This document shows, one piece after another, positions 1-6,772 of a DNA stretch of 8,020 nt. Location: the NCBI GenBank assembly GCA_021790625.1, contig JAJYGL010000154.1, positions 1-8,020 of the forward strand. Reading direction: 5' to 3'. A program made the position numbers and the translations under genes. The notes beneath the pieces are model-generated. The model was not told the DNA's origin. It saw only the letters and a program-made list of their open reading frames with translations, and ran no database searches. Source of the DNA: Pseudomonadota bacterium (GTDB lineage: Bacteria > Pseudomonadota > Gammaproteobacteria > Burkholderiales > Sulfuriferulaceae). How positions within the stretch are numbered: the stretch's first letter is position 1; each line of letters starts with the position of its first letter.

Positions 1-1
1 C

Positions 2-34
2 GGCGGCTTGCTGGCGATGGTGGCGATAGGATAA
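2..34 (+). CDS. C-terminal end of an unidentified upstream gene (partial)
   Basis: One plus-strand frame reads ten mostly hydrophobic residues, GGLLAMVAIG, and then stops at TAA (32-34). The 61-bp distance to glyQ and the hydrophobic character would suit the tail of a membrane protein. Ten codons are too few to identify a family. Another frame stays open from base 1 to about 99, but its residues look like random translation, so I prefer this one. The call is tentative. Confidence 0.25.
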   Translation, partial: GGLLAMVAIG

Positions 35-59
35 TGCGCCATTCTGGGCTGGATTGCGG

Positions 60-65
60 TAGAAT
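60..65 (+). promoter_or_regulatory. Possible -10 element for glyQS
   Basis: TAGAAT lies 30 nt before the glyQ start and matches five of six bases of the TATAAT consensus. No convincing -35 hexamer is present 16-18 bp upstream; the bases there are close to CGCCAT. The position, after the upstream stop and before glyQ, is right for a promoter, but the short motif alone is weak evidence. Confidence 0.22.
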
Positions 66-95
66 CCGGCCTTTGTACTTGGGCAAGAGCAAGCG

Positions 96-983
96 ATGTT
101 GACCTTTCAGAACCTCATCCTGAATTTACAACAATTCTGGGGTGAACAGGGGTGCGTGTTATTACAGCCCTACGACATGGAGATGGGCGCAGGCACTTTC
201 CATACCGCCACGTTTTTGCGTGCCTTGGGGCCGGAACCATGGAAAGCGGCATTTGTGCAGCCTTCGCGGCGGCCGAAGGATGGCCGCTATGGAGAAAATC
301 CTAATCGGTTGCAACACTATTACCAGTTTCAGGTCGTGCTAAAACCCAGCCCGGACAATATTCAGGATTTATATCTGGATAGTCTGCGCAGTCTGGGTAT
401 CGACCCCACTCGGCATGACATCCGTTTTGTCGAAGATGATTGGGAGTCGCCCAGTCTGGGGGCATGGGGCTTGGGTTGGGAAGTGTGGCTCAACGGCATG
501 GAAGTAACCCAGTTCACTTATTTTCAGGAAGTAGGCGGGTTGGCGTGCAAACCGGTATTGGGTGAAATCACCTATGGTTTGGAGCGCTTGGCCATGTACT
601 TGCAGGGGGTGGAAAATGTGTACGATCTGGTGTGGACGCCGGGGGTGAGTTATGGTGATGTGTATCACCAGAACGAGGTCGAGCAGTCACGTTACAATTT
701 TGAATTGGCTGATGTGACGTGGCTGTTGCGCCAGTTCGATGACTTTGAACGCGAAGCCTCGCGCCTGATGGATGCCGGGCTGGCCCTGCCTGGGTTCGAG
801 ATGGTGATGAAGTGCTCACATACGTTCAATGTCCTTGACGCAAGAGGGGCGATTTCTGTTACCGAACGCGCGGCATACATTGCCCGGGTGCGGGTCTTGT
901 CGCGCAAGGTGGCGCGTTCGTACCATGATGCGCGGGAAGCGTTGGGCTTTCCTCTGCTGAAACAGGGGAACAGTCATGCATGA
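96..983 (+). CDS. glyQ: Glycine--tRNA ligase alpha subunit
   Basis: This is the catalytic alpha subunit of the bacterial alpha2beta2 glycyl-tRNA synthetase, which activates glycine with ATP and charges tRNA-Gly in the cytoplasm. The 295-residue product is near the usual length (E. coli about 303) and matches the family end to end. Visible family blocks are QPYDMEMGAGT (24-34), VQPSRRPKDGRYGENPNR (54-71, class II motif 2 region), FVEDDWESPSLGAWGLGWEV (111-130), LNGMEVTQFTYFQEVGG (132-148) and the motif 3-like GEITYGLERLAMY from residue 156. It is a few residues shorter than the E. coli protein in the loop before YGDVYHQNEVEQS. The ATG at 96 gives the MLTFQ N-terminus that I recall from betaproteobacterial GlyQ; the Shine-Dalgarno is weak (GCAAGAG). 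It overlaps glyS by 8 nt, so the subunits are probably co-translated. Confidence 0.97.
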   Translation: MLTFQNLILNLQQFWGEQGCVLLQPYDMEMGAGTFHTATFLRALGPEPWKAAFVQPSRRPKDGRYGENPNRLQHYYQFQVVLKPSPDNIQDLYLDSLRSLGIDPTRHDIRFVEDDWESPSLGAWGLGWEVWLNGMEVTQFTYFQEVGGLACKPVLGEITYGLERLAMYLQGVENVYDLVWTPGVSYGDVYHQNEVEQSRYNFELADVTWLLRQFDDFEREASRLMDAGLALPGFEMVMKCSHTFNVLDARGAISVTERAAYIARVRVLSRKVARSYHDAREALGFPLLKQGNSHA

Positions 984-3027
984 CAGCCTCCTGATTGAAT
1001 TTCTATGTGAAGAATTGCCACCCAAAACCTTGCAGAAACTGGCGCAGACCTTTGCCGAGCAGGTCATGGGCGGCTTGCGGCAGACGGGTTTCGTCTCTAC
1101 TGACATATCCATGCAGGATGGCGTCATGGACGTGTTTGCCACGCCACGCCGTTTTGCCGTGTTGATTCGCGATGTGCGCATGATGCAGCCAATGCGGCAG
1201 GTCGAACGCAAGGGGCCGGCAGTGGTGTCCGGCATGAAAGATGGCCAGCCGACACCCGCGCTGGCCGGTTTTGCCCGCTCGTGTGGTGTGGATGTTGGCG
1301 CGCTCGATACCGACGGCACGCATTATGTGTTTCGCCGTGAGCAGCAAGGCCAGCCTCTGGCGGAAGGTCTGCCGGTTATTGTGCAGGAGGCGCTGGCGCG
1401 TTTGCCGATTGCCAAACGCATGCGTTGGGGAAGTGGTGAAGCGGAGTTCGTTCGTCCCGTGCACCGTATTGTGGCGTTGCACGGCTCGGCAGTTGTGCCG
1501 CTGTGCATCATGGGAATAGACAGCGGGCGCGTTACCATGGGGCACCGGTTTCTGTCGGCGGGTGAAATCACGTTGGCGCGCGCAGACGATTATGCCGGGG
1601 CATTGCGTCACGAAGGCAAGGTGGTGGCGAGTTTTTCTGAACGGCAGATAGAGATTCGCCAACAGTTGCAGCAGATGGCCGGACGCGATACGGTTGCCTG
1701 GGACGAAGCGCTGCTGGACGAAGTGACCGCACTGGTTGAATGGCCGGTGGTGCTGCGCGGCAGTTTCAGCAAAGATTTTTTGCGCGTACCGCAGGAATGT
1801 TTGATGTTGTCGATGAAGCAACACCAGAAGTACTTTCCATTATTGGATGGCAATCGCGCCCTGTTGGCCGATTTTTTGCTGGTATCCAATCTGCAATCCT
1901 CACATCCGGCGTTGATTGTGCAAGGTAACGAACGGGTGTTGCGCGCACGGTTGTCTGACGCACAATTCTTTTATGAACAGGATGGCCGGCAACGGCTGGA
2001 TGCGCGGGTGCCGAATCTGGCACAGGTGGTTTACCACAATAAACTGGGTAGCCAGTTGGCACGCGTCGAGCGATTGGTGGGCAGCGCCGAAGCCATCGCG
2101 CATTGGTTGGGCGGAGATACCGCGCAGGCGGCGCGCGCTGCCTGGCTCGCCAAGGCGGATTTACTGACTGATATGGTGGGCGAGTTTCCCGAACTGCAGG
2201 GCACCATGGGGCGTTATTATGCTTTGCGCGACGGGGAAACCCCGGAAGTGACTGATGCTATCGCTATGCATTACCAGCCTCGTTTTGCTGATGATGTGCT
2301 GCCACGAGGTGTTGTGGCTGTGAGCGTGGCACTGGCAGATAAACTGGATGTGTTGGTGGGGATGTTTGGCATCGGTCAGTTGCCCACGGGTGACAAGGAC
2401 CCGTTCGGCTTGCGTCGCGCAGCCCTCGGTGTGTTGCGCATGCTGGAAACGCTGCCATTATCGATGACGACACTGCTGGAACGAAGCGTTGCCGGGTTTC
2501 CTGCTGGTGTGCTGGCGGAAAGCACTGTTGCCAGCGTGCATGGTTTTATGCTCGATCGGTTGCGCGTCTGGCTGAAAGCGACGCATGACGGCAATGATAT
2601 CGAGGCTGTTCTGGCACGGCAAAATGACAGGCTGGATGACATCCTGCTGCGGTTGCAGGCGCTGCAGGGATTCCGTGCCCTGCCCGCAGCGGCAGCGCTG
2701 GCGGCTGCCAACAAACGGGTGACCAATCTGTTGAAAAAGGCAGAGCAGGTGGCAGGAAGTGTCGCGGTTGACCGTTTGGTCGAACCGGCCGAGCAGCGCT
2801 TGCACGCGCGTGTGCAACAGTTGCAACCCTTGGTGGAACAGGAAGTGGCTGCAGGTAATTATGCCGCCGCGCTGACTTTGCTGGCGCAGTTGCGGGATGA
2901 TGTCGATGCATTTTTTGAGGCGGTGATGGTGATGAGCGAGGACGCCGACTTGCGCGCCAACCGGCTGGCCTTGTTGAAACAGCTCAACGGTGTGCTGAAT
3001 CAGGTGGCGGATATTGCGCTCTTGTGA
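976..3027 (+). CDS. glyS: Glycine--tRNA ligase beta subunit
   Basis: This is the beta subunit of the heterotetrameric glycyl-tRNA synthetase, which the family uses for tRNA-Gly recognition and for activity with GlyQ. At 683 residues it is close to E. coli GlyS (689). Family landmarks in order are the N-terminal LLIEFLCEELPPKTL, SMKQHQKYFPLLDGNRA from about 279, TDMVGEFPELQGTMGRYYAL from 398, the HD-like central region, GDKDPFGLRRAALG from about 472, and the C-terminal anticodon-binding-type helices ending VMVMSEDADLRANRLALL from 650. No truncation or frameshift is visible. The start ATG at 976 sits inside the glyQ end (ATGCATGA), 8 nt after AGGGGA (963-968), a good Shine-Dalgarno. The next gene is convergent, so glyQS appears to be a two-gene unit here. 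Confidence 0.97.
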   Translation: MHDSLLIEFLCEELPPKTLQKLAQTFAEQVMGGLRQTGFVSTDISMQDGVMDVFATPRRFAVLIRDVRMMQPMRQVERKGPAVVSGMKDGQPTPALAGFARSCGVDVGALDTDGTHYVFRREQQGQPLAEGLPVIVQEALARLPIAKRMRWGSGEAEFVRPVHRIVALHGSAVVPLCIMGIDSGRVTMGHRFLSAGEITLARADDYAGALRHEGKVVASFSERQIEIRQQLQQMAGRDTVAWDEALLDEVTALVEWPVVLRGSFSKDFLRVPQECLMLSMKQHQKYFPLLDGNRALLADFLLVSNLQSSHPALIVQGNERVLRARLSDAQFFYEQDGRQRLDARVPNLAQVVYHNKLGSQLARVERLVGSAEAIAHWLGGDTAQAARAAWLAKADLLTDMVGEFPELQGTMGRYYALRDGETPEVTDAIAMHYQPRFADDVLPRGVVAVSVALADKLDVLVGMFGIGQLPTGDKDPFGLRRAALGVLRMLETLPLSMTTLLERSVAGFPAGVLAESTVASVHGFMLDRLRVWLKATHDGNDIEAVLARQNDRLDDILLRLQALQGFRALPAAAALAAANKRVTNLLKKAEQVAGSVAVDRLVEPAEQRLHARVQQLQPLVEQEVAAGNYAAALTLLAQLRDDVDAFFEAVMVMSEDADLRANRLALLKQLNGVLNQVADIALL

Positions 3028-3101
3028 CGGACGTTGCCGAATGGCTCGGTTCGATATGGGCAAGATCGGGAATTCTTGGGCAGGAGGTCGCGGGCAGACG
3101 G
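3028..3101. other. Convergent spacer between glyS and the pteridine reductase
   Basis: These 74 bp separate two convergent stop codons. I see no strong intrinsic terminator on either strand. The best hairpin is CAAGA (3061-3065) with TCTTG (3074-3078), a 5-bp stem with an 8-nt loop and no T-run after it. Termination here may be Rho-dependent, or the two transcripts may overlap; that is inference. Confidence 0.5.
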
Positions 3102-3842
3102 TCAGATTTTGATGCTTCTGCCACCGTCTACATTCAGTATCTGTCCTGTGATGTAAGGTGCGTGGGCGGCCAGAAACAGCACGGTCTCGGCAATGTCTTC
3201 CGGACGTCCGGCCTGTTTGAGCAAGGTGCTGGAAATGATGCGTTGACGGGAAACGTCGTCGAATGACGGGTCGCTTTCCGGCCATAATATGGCGCCGGGA
3301 GAGACGGCATTGACGCGTACGTCCGGAGCCAGTTCGCGTGCCAGCGAGCGGGTAAGGCCGATGAGGCCGGCCTTGGCGATGCTGTAGACGGAGTAGTTTT
3401 TGAGTGGCAATTCGCCGTGAATGTCGGCGATATGGATGATGGTGCCTTTGTTGCGGCGCAGTTCGGTGCTTGCCGCTTGCGCCAGAAACAGTGGCGCTTT
3501 CAGGTTGCTGCCCATCAGGTCGAGCCAGTCGGTTTCCTGGATGCTGCCTAGCGGCGTGGGATAAAAACTGGAAGCGTTGTGAACCAGTACATCCAGACGG
3601 CCGAAATGGCGTATGGTGGTTTGTATCAGGCTGGGCAGGTTGGCGCTATCGTTGAGATCGGCCTGGATCAGTGCCACTGAATCGGGACGTAGCGCGTTGA
3701 GTTCGGCCTGCAGGGCACGGGCCTCGGTGGCCGACTGACGATAATGAATCATCAGTTGCGCACCCGCAGCATGTAGTGTTCGGCAAATGCTGGCTCCCAC
3801 GCGCCGCGCGCCGCCAGTGATGAAAACGGTTTTACCGTGCAT
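3102..3842 (-). CDS. Pteridine reductase, PTR1/FolM-like short-chain dehydrogenase
   Basis: This is a 246-residue classical-length SDR, predicted to use NADPH to reduce dihydropterins (7,8-dihydrobiopterin or dihydromonapterin, possibly dihydrofolate) in the cytoplasm. The Rossmann motif is TGGARRVG (9-16), with arginines typical of NADP preference, followed by HYRQSATEA (33-41), close to the HYHRSA of Leishmania PTR1. The usual NNAG is HNASSFYPTPL (88-98), a PTR1 hallmark. The catalytic Tyr and Lys are Y153 and K157 (YSIAK), with N113 as the structural Asn. The usual SDR serine is replaced by an aspartate, D140 in IIHIAD, as in PTR1 and FolM. SPG is at 181-183. The ATG at 3842 follows AAAGGA by 6 nt. 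The gene is divergent from the methyltransferase gene at 3875. The exact pterin substrate cannot be read from the sequence; the subfamily call is firm. Confidence 0.9.
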   Translation of the reverse strand: MHGKTVFITGGARRVGASICRTLHAAGAQLMIHYRQSATEARALQAELNALRPDSVALIQADLNDSANLPSLIQTTIRHFGRLDVLVHNASSFYPTPLGSIQETDWLDLMGSNLKAPLFLAQAASTELRRNKGTIIHIADIHGELPLKNYSVYSIAKAGLIGLTRSLARELAPDVRVNAVSPGAILWPESDPSFDDVSRQRIISSTLLKQAGRPEDIAETVLFLAAHAPYITGQILNVDGGRSIKI

Positions 3843-3874
3843 GGTGTTCCTTTGGGTGAAACAGGGATGACAGA
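3843..3874. promoter_or_regulatory. 32-bp divergent start region
   Basis: Only 32 bp separates the start codons of the divergent pteridine reductase and the methyltransferase gene. It holds both ribosome-binding sites: AAAGGA for the minus-strand gene and ACAGGGA (3861-3867) for the plus-strand gene. There is no room for two full promoters, so core promoter elements must lie within the opposite gene's 5' coding region or overlap each other. I could not pick out clear -35/-10 pairs. Confidence 0.5.
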
Positions 3875-5026
3875 ATGTTGAATTTGCCGCAACCCGATGC
3901 TGCTGCGATGGCAGTCAGCAACACACTTGTTGCGCAGATCCGTGGCGAAATTGCCCAGGCCGGAGGCGTCATGGATTTTTCCCGCTATATGGAACTGGCA
4001 TTGTACGCGCCCGGCTTGGGCTATTATAGCGCCGGAGCCCAAAAATTGGGTGGTGCCGGTGATTTTGTTACTGCGCCGGAAATTTCGCCCTTGTTTGGCG
4101 AGGTGTTGGCCGGACAGATTGCCCAAGTGCTGGAACAATGCGGCGGCAATATTTATGAGGCAGGTGCCGGGAGTGGTGCGCTGGCCGAGGTGGTCCTGGC
4201 GACGTTGGCGCGCAAGGGAATGTTGCCTGAACAATACTGCATTCTGGAACCTAGTCCCGATTTGCGTGAGCGGCAGGCCAGCCGGTTGGCGCAGCAGGTG
4301 CCGGAATGGTTTGACCGAGTTGTCTGGCTGGACAGTTGGCCGGACAGCCTGCGCGGATGCGTCATCGCCAATGAGGTGCTGGACGCCATGCCGGTACATG
4401 TCGTGCACTGGCAAAAAAACAGGCTGGTACAGCGCGGAGTGGCCCTCGAAGATGGCGGCTTGGCGTGGGGCGAGCTGCCGTTGCCGGAGGGTGCTTTGCG
4501 TGAGGCGGCGCAGGCGATCGACGTACCGGCAGACTACGTCAATGAAATCGGCCTTATCGGTCAGGCGTGGGTTGCTGATCTGGCGCGCCGGTTGACTGCG
4601 GGTGCTCTGTTATTGATTGATTATGGTTTTGGTGAGCGTGAGTATTATCACCCGCAGCGGCGGCAAGGGACATTGATGTGTCATTATCGTCATCACGCGC
4701 ACGATAATCCATTTTTTTTGCCTGGTTTGCAGGACATTACTGCGCATGTTGATTTTACTGCGGTGGCGGTGGCGGGAATGCACGAGGGTCTGGAACTGGC
4801 CGGTTATACCAGTCAGGCGTATTTTCTCATTAATGGTGGTATCGCGGATTTGTTGGCACAGGTGCCGCTGGAACCGGCTTTGCAGCATGCTCGTGTCACG
4901 GCGGCAGCGCAACGTTTGTTGAGTCCGTCCGAGATGGGCGAATTATTTAAGGTGTTAGCGCTTACTCGCAATATCAGTCAGCCATTGCTTGGTTTTGTGC
5001 AGGGCGACATGCGGCGGCGGCTGTAA
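3875..5026 (+). CDS. SAM-dependent methyltransferase, MidA/NDUFAF7 family (COG1565)
   Basis: The 383-residue product is a full-length class I methyltransferase of the family formerly called DUF185. Its human member NDUFAF7 dimethylates an arginine of the complex I subunit NDUFS2; the role of bacterial members is not settled to my knowledge. Family signatures are MDFSRYMELALYAPGLGYYS (33-52), GDFVTAPEISPLFGE (62-76), the SAM-binding motif I EAGAGSGAL (95-103), ANEVLDAMPVH (165-175), and LLLIDYGFGEREYYHP from about 245, followed by the conserved YRHHAHDNPF and DITAHVDFT stretches. The ATG at 3875 is 8 nt after AGGG; an ATG at 3867 is out of frame and stops after four codons. Its TAA shares one base with the waaA ATG, so it is the first gene of a likely midA-like/waaA/small-gene operon. 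Substrate unknown; a respiratory complex I subunit is a guess from the eukaryotic relative. Confidence 0.92.
   Translation: MLNLPQPDAAAMAVSNTLVAQIRGEIAQAGGVMDFSRYMELALYAPGLGYYSAGAQKLGGAGDFVTAPEISPLFGEVLAGQIAQVLEQCGGNIYEAGAGSGALAEVVLATLARKGMLPEQYCILEPSPDLRERQASRLAQQVPEWFDRVVWLDSWPDSLRGCVIANEVLDAMPVHVVHWQKNRLVQRGVALEDGGLAWGELPLPEGALREAAQAIDVPADYVNEIGLIGQAWVADLARRLTAGALLLIDYGFGEREYYHPQRRQGTLMCHYRHHAHDNPFFLPGLQDITAHVDFTAVAVAGMHEGLELAGYTSQAYFLINGGIADLLAQVPLEPALQHARVTAAAQRLLSPSEMGELFKVLALTRNISQPLLGFVQGDMRRRL
4683..4719 (+). other. Terminator-like hairpin with T-run inside the methyltransferase gene
   Basis: ATTATCGT (4683-4690) and ACGATAAT (4701-4708) form a perfect 8-bp inverted repeat with a 10-nt loop, followed after three bases by eight Ts (4712-4719). 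The layout resembles an intrinsic terminator, but the stem has only three G-C pairs. The bases also encode a conserved stretch (YRHHAHDNPFFL), so protein constraint may explain it. Function is unproven. Confidence 0.3.
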
Positions 5027-6297
5027 TGTGGTATTACCGCATATTGGTGTGGTTGTTGCTGCCGCTGGTGTTGCTGCGTCTGGGTTGGCGTGGTTGGCGC
5101 GAACGCGGATACTGGCAGCACGTGCCGGAGCGTTTGGGTTGGTACCCGACTGCGCCGGATAAGGTGCCACGCATTTGGCTGCATGCGGTATCGGTAGGTG
5201 AAACGCGGGCAGCGGTGCCATTGGTGGCTGGTTTGCAGGCACAATATCCGCAATATCGGTTATTGTTGACTCACGGTACGCCGAGTGGGCGAGACATGGG
5301 TAGACACTTGTTTGGCGACAGTGTTGATCAGCGTTATCTGCCATATGACACGGCCTGGGCGGTTCGGCGTTTTGTCAGGCATTATCACCCTGCCGTGGGG
5401 GTGATGATGGAAACCGAGTTGTGGCCGAATCTGGTGCTGGCGTGCGAGGGTGCGAGGGTGCCATTGATATTGGCGAATGCGCGAATGTCAGAACGTTCAG
5501 CGTCGCGTTACCGGCGTTTTCTTTCTTTGACACAAACCATGCTGACGCGTTTGTGCCGGGTAGCGGCGCAAAGTGACGAAGATGCCCACCGCTTGCGTGA
5601 ACTGGGCGCGCAACGGGTGACGGTGATGGGTAACCTCAAGTTTGATCAGCAACCGTCACAACAGTTGCTGGATCTGGCCAGCCATTGGCGTGCCGGATTA
5701 GCGCCGGGCAGGTTGGTTTGCGTCGCGGCGAGTACCCGCGCGCAGGAGGAGGCGCTGATTCTGGATGTCTGGCAGCGTGTCGCGCCACGCGATGCGTTGC
5801 TGGTGCTGGTGCCTCGTCATCCGCAACGTTTTGGCGCTGTGGCGCAATTGCTTGAACAACGAGGGCTTGTGTCGGTGCGCCGTAGCAGCGGATCGTTGCC
5901 AACTGCCGCGACTCAGGTCTGGTTAGGCGACAGCATGGGTGAGATGAGCGCGTGGTTTGCGTTGGCGGATGTTGCCATCATCGGCGGCAGCCTGTTGCCA
6001 TTTGGTGGGCAAAACCTGATTGAAGCAACGTCGGTGGGGTGTCCGGTGATTGTGGGGCCACACATGTGGAATTTTGCGCAGGCTACGCGGGCAGCCGTAG
6101 ACAGGGGGGCAGCGCTCGCGCTGACAGATGTGCAGGAATTAGCCGATGTTTTGCTGTCATTGCTGACGGATGAGAAAGCCAGACAGCGTATGCACGACGC
6201 CGGTTTGAAATTCAGTCAGGATCATCGTGGTGCGATGGCACATTTGTTGCCGCTGGTGGCAGAATGTCTGGCGCAAAATGCGGCGCATGGCGGGTAG
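5026..6297 (+). CDS. waaA: 3-deoxy-D-manno-octulosonic acid (Kdo) transferase
   Basis: WaaA (KdtA) transfers Kdo from CMP-Kdo to the lipid A precursor lipid IVA on the inner face of the inner membrane, the first step of LPS core assembly. The 423 residues match the family length (E. coli 425). An N-terminal hydrophobic segment (about 6-19) is the expected membrane anchor. The GT-B N-domain shows HAVSVGE with the catalytic glutamate E59, THGTPSGRD (82-90) and METELWPNL (128-136). The C-domain shows VPRHPQRF, the GGSLLPFGGQNLIEA loop ending near 334, and VGPHMWNF. The loop reads QNLIEA where E. coli has HNPLEA, a form I recall from betaproteobacteria. The start overlaps the preceding stop as TAATG, without a clear Shine-Dalgarno, so translational coupling is likely. 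Whether it adds one or two Kdo units cannot be read from the sequence. Confidence 0.96.
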   Translation: MWYYRILVWLLLPLVLLRLGWRGWRERGYWQHVPERLGWYPTAPDKVPRIWLHAVSVGETRAAVPLVAGLQAQYPQYRLLLTHGTPSGRDMGRHLFGDSVDQRYLPYDTAWAVRRFVRHYHPAVGVMMETELWPNLVLACEGARVPLILANARMSERSASRYRRFLSLTQTMLTRLCRVAAQSDEDAHRLRELGAQRVTVMGNLKFDQQPSQQLLDLASHWRAGLAPGRLVCVAASTRAQEEALILDVWQRVAPRDALLVLVPRHPQRFGAVAQLLEQRGLVSVRRSSGSLPTAATQVWLGDSMGEMSAWFALADVAIIGGSLLPFGGQNLIEATSVGCPVIVGPHMWNFAQATRAAVDRGAALALTDVQELADVLLSLLTDEKARQRMHDAGLKFSQDHRGAMAHLLPLVAECLAQNAAHGG

Positions 6298-6306
6298 GCG
6301 CACGAC

Positions 6307-6315
6307 AGGTAGGTG
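6307..6315 (+). promoter_or_regulatory. Ribosome-binding site of the small gene after waaA
   Basis: The repeated AGGTAGGTG lies in the 25-nt gap after waaA, ending 7 nt before the ATG at 6323. It supports 6323 over the far-upstream in-frame ATG at 6227, which is inside waaA. An out-of-frame ATG at 6319 would encode only six residues before TAA, so the ribosome must choose between two ATGs 4 nt apart. Confidence 0.55.
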
Positions 6316-6322
6316 TCAATGG

Positions 6323-6772
6323 ATGGACGGAATGGATAAAGTAACTGCTCACTTATCTTTTGATTACCGTGGACAATCACACGAAATGTCGGCGGAATTG
6401 GTGCTGGCCGATTGTTTGTGGTCATCTGCAGATGGCATGCTGGACGTACCACGCCTGATTGCCGATGCCAATGGTGTGGATGTTTGGTCGTACGAATTCG
6501 AAATCATGCAGCAAACGGAAGTCTGGTTTGATGGTGCGCAGGGTTTGGCGAGCGTATTTGTACAGGATGGGCGCTTTGATGTGGCGGGTTATCGCGCGGC
6601 GTGGCAACAGCAGGTGGAGGCCGTGCTGTTACCGGAATGGCATGCGTTGACCGCCGGAAATGCCGATTGGCAAATCCGGTTGCAACAGGCGATCAGGCAA
6701 GCGTGGTTGCAGGGGTATGCGGCGGGGCGTGCGGACGCAGATCCGGTAGCCAAAACGCCAGAAAACCGATGA
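6323..6772 (+). CDS. Uncharacterised 149-residue protein downstream of waaA
   Basis: I do not recognise this protein. It begins MDGMDKVTAHLSFDYRGQ and is acidic in its first two thirds. It is rich in tryptophan (seven in 149 residues: in LWSS, VWSY, VWFD, AWQQ, EWHA, DWQI and AWLQ) and glutamine. The N-terminal half reads as alternating beta-type segments (VTAHLSFDYRG, AELVLADCLW, DVWSYEFEIM, TEVWFDGA); the C-terminal half is likely helical (YRAAWQQQVEAV, IRLQQAIRQAWLQGYAAGRA). I see no signal peptide or membrane segment, so it is probably cytoplasmic. The gene starts 25 nt after waaA with a good ribosome-binding site and is probably co-transcribed with it. ATG at 6332 (MDKV) is an alternative start. 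Its last 80 bases overlap the convergent fsr gene. Even codon use and the spacing support a real gene; function unknown. Confidence 0.72.
   Translation: MDGMDKVTAHLSFDYRGQSHEMSAELVLADCLWSSADGMLDVPRLIADANGVDVWSYEFEIMQQTEVWFDGAQGLASVFVQDGRFDVAGYRAAWQQQVEAVLLPEWHALTAGNADWQIRLQQAIRQAWLQGYAAGRADADPVAKTPENR
6693..6772. other. 80-bp tail-to-tail overlap of the small gene and fsr
   Basis: The stop of the plus-strand gene (TGA, 6770-6772) lies inside fsr, and the fsr stop (TGA on the minus strand, 6693-6695) lies inside the plus-strand gene. The conserved Fsr C-terminus (FWLPD) falls at about 6743-6757, opposite the last codons of the small gene; the remaining overlap encodes the non-conserved Fsr tail. 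No intrinsic terminator is seen on either side, so the mRNAs would be complementary over at least 80 nt. Confidence 0.6.

Noticed and set aside
1..99. Alternative open frame from base 1 running to about 99
   Set aside because: Its residues look random and it would overlap the glyQ start; the hydrophobic frame ending at 34 is a better candidate for the upstream gene's end.
1003..1824. 273-residue minus-strand open frame inside glyS
   Set aside because: It lies wholly antisense to well-conserved glyS, has no recognisable domain and reads as low-complexity His/Arg/Gln-rich shadow translation.
3061..3078. Hairpin in the glyS/pteridine reductase spacer as a terminator
   Set aside because: The stem has only 5 bp with an 8-nt loop and no T-run on either strand.
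3024..3266. Plus-strand open frame starting GTG over the glyS stop
   Set aside because: The overlap looks like a coupled start, but most of it is antisense to the pteridine reductase C-terminus, and the product resembles no known protein.
2458..3285. 275-residue minus-strand open frame across the glyS end and the pteridine reductase end
   Set aside because: It is antisense to conserved GlyS and overlaps the reductase gene out of frame; the composition (His, Arg, Gln rich) is typical of an antisense shadow.
3752..4414. 220-residue minus-strand open frame over the methyltransferase 5' half
   Set aside because: It is antisense to conserved methyltransferase motifs and shows no domain of its own.
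6227..6322. Upstream in-frame extension of the small gene into waaA
   Set aside because: The extra 32 residues (Trp, Cys and Arg rich) overlap the waaA C-terminus out of frame and have no ribosome-binding site, whereas 6323 has one at normal spacing.
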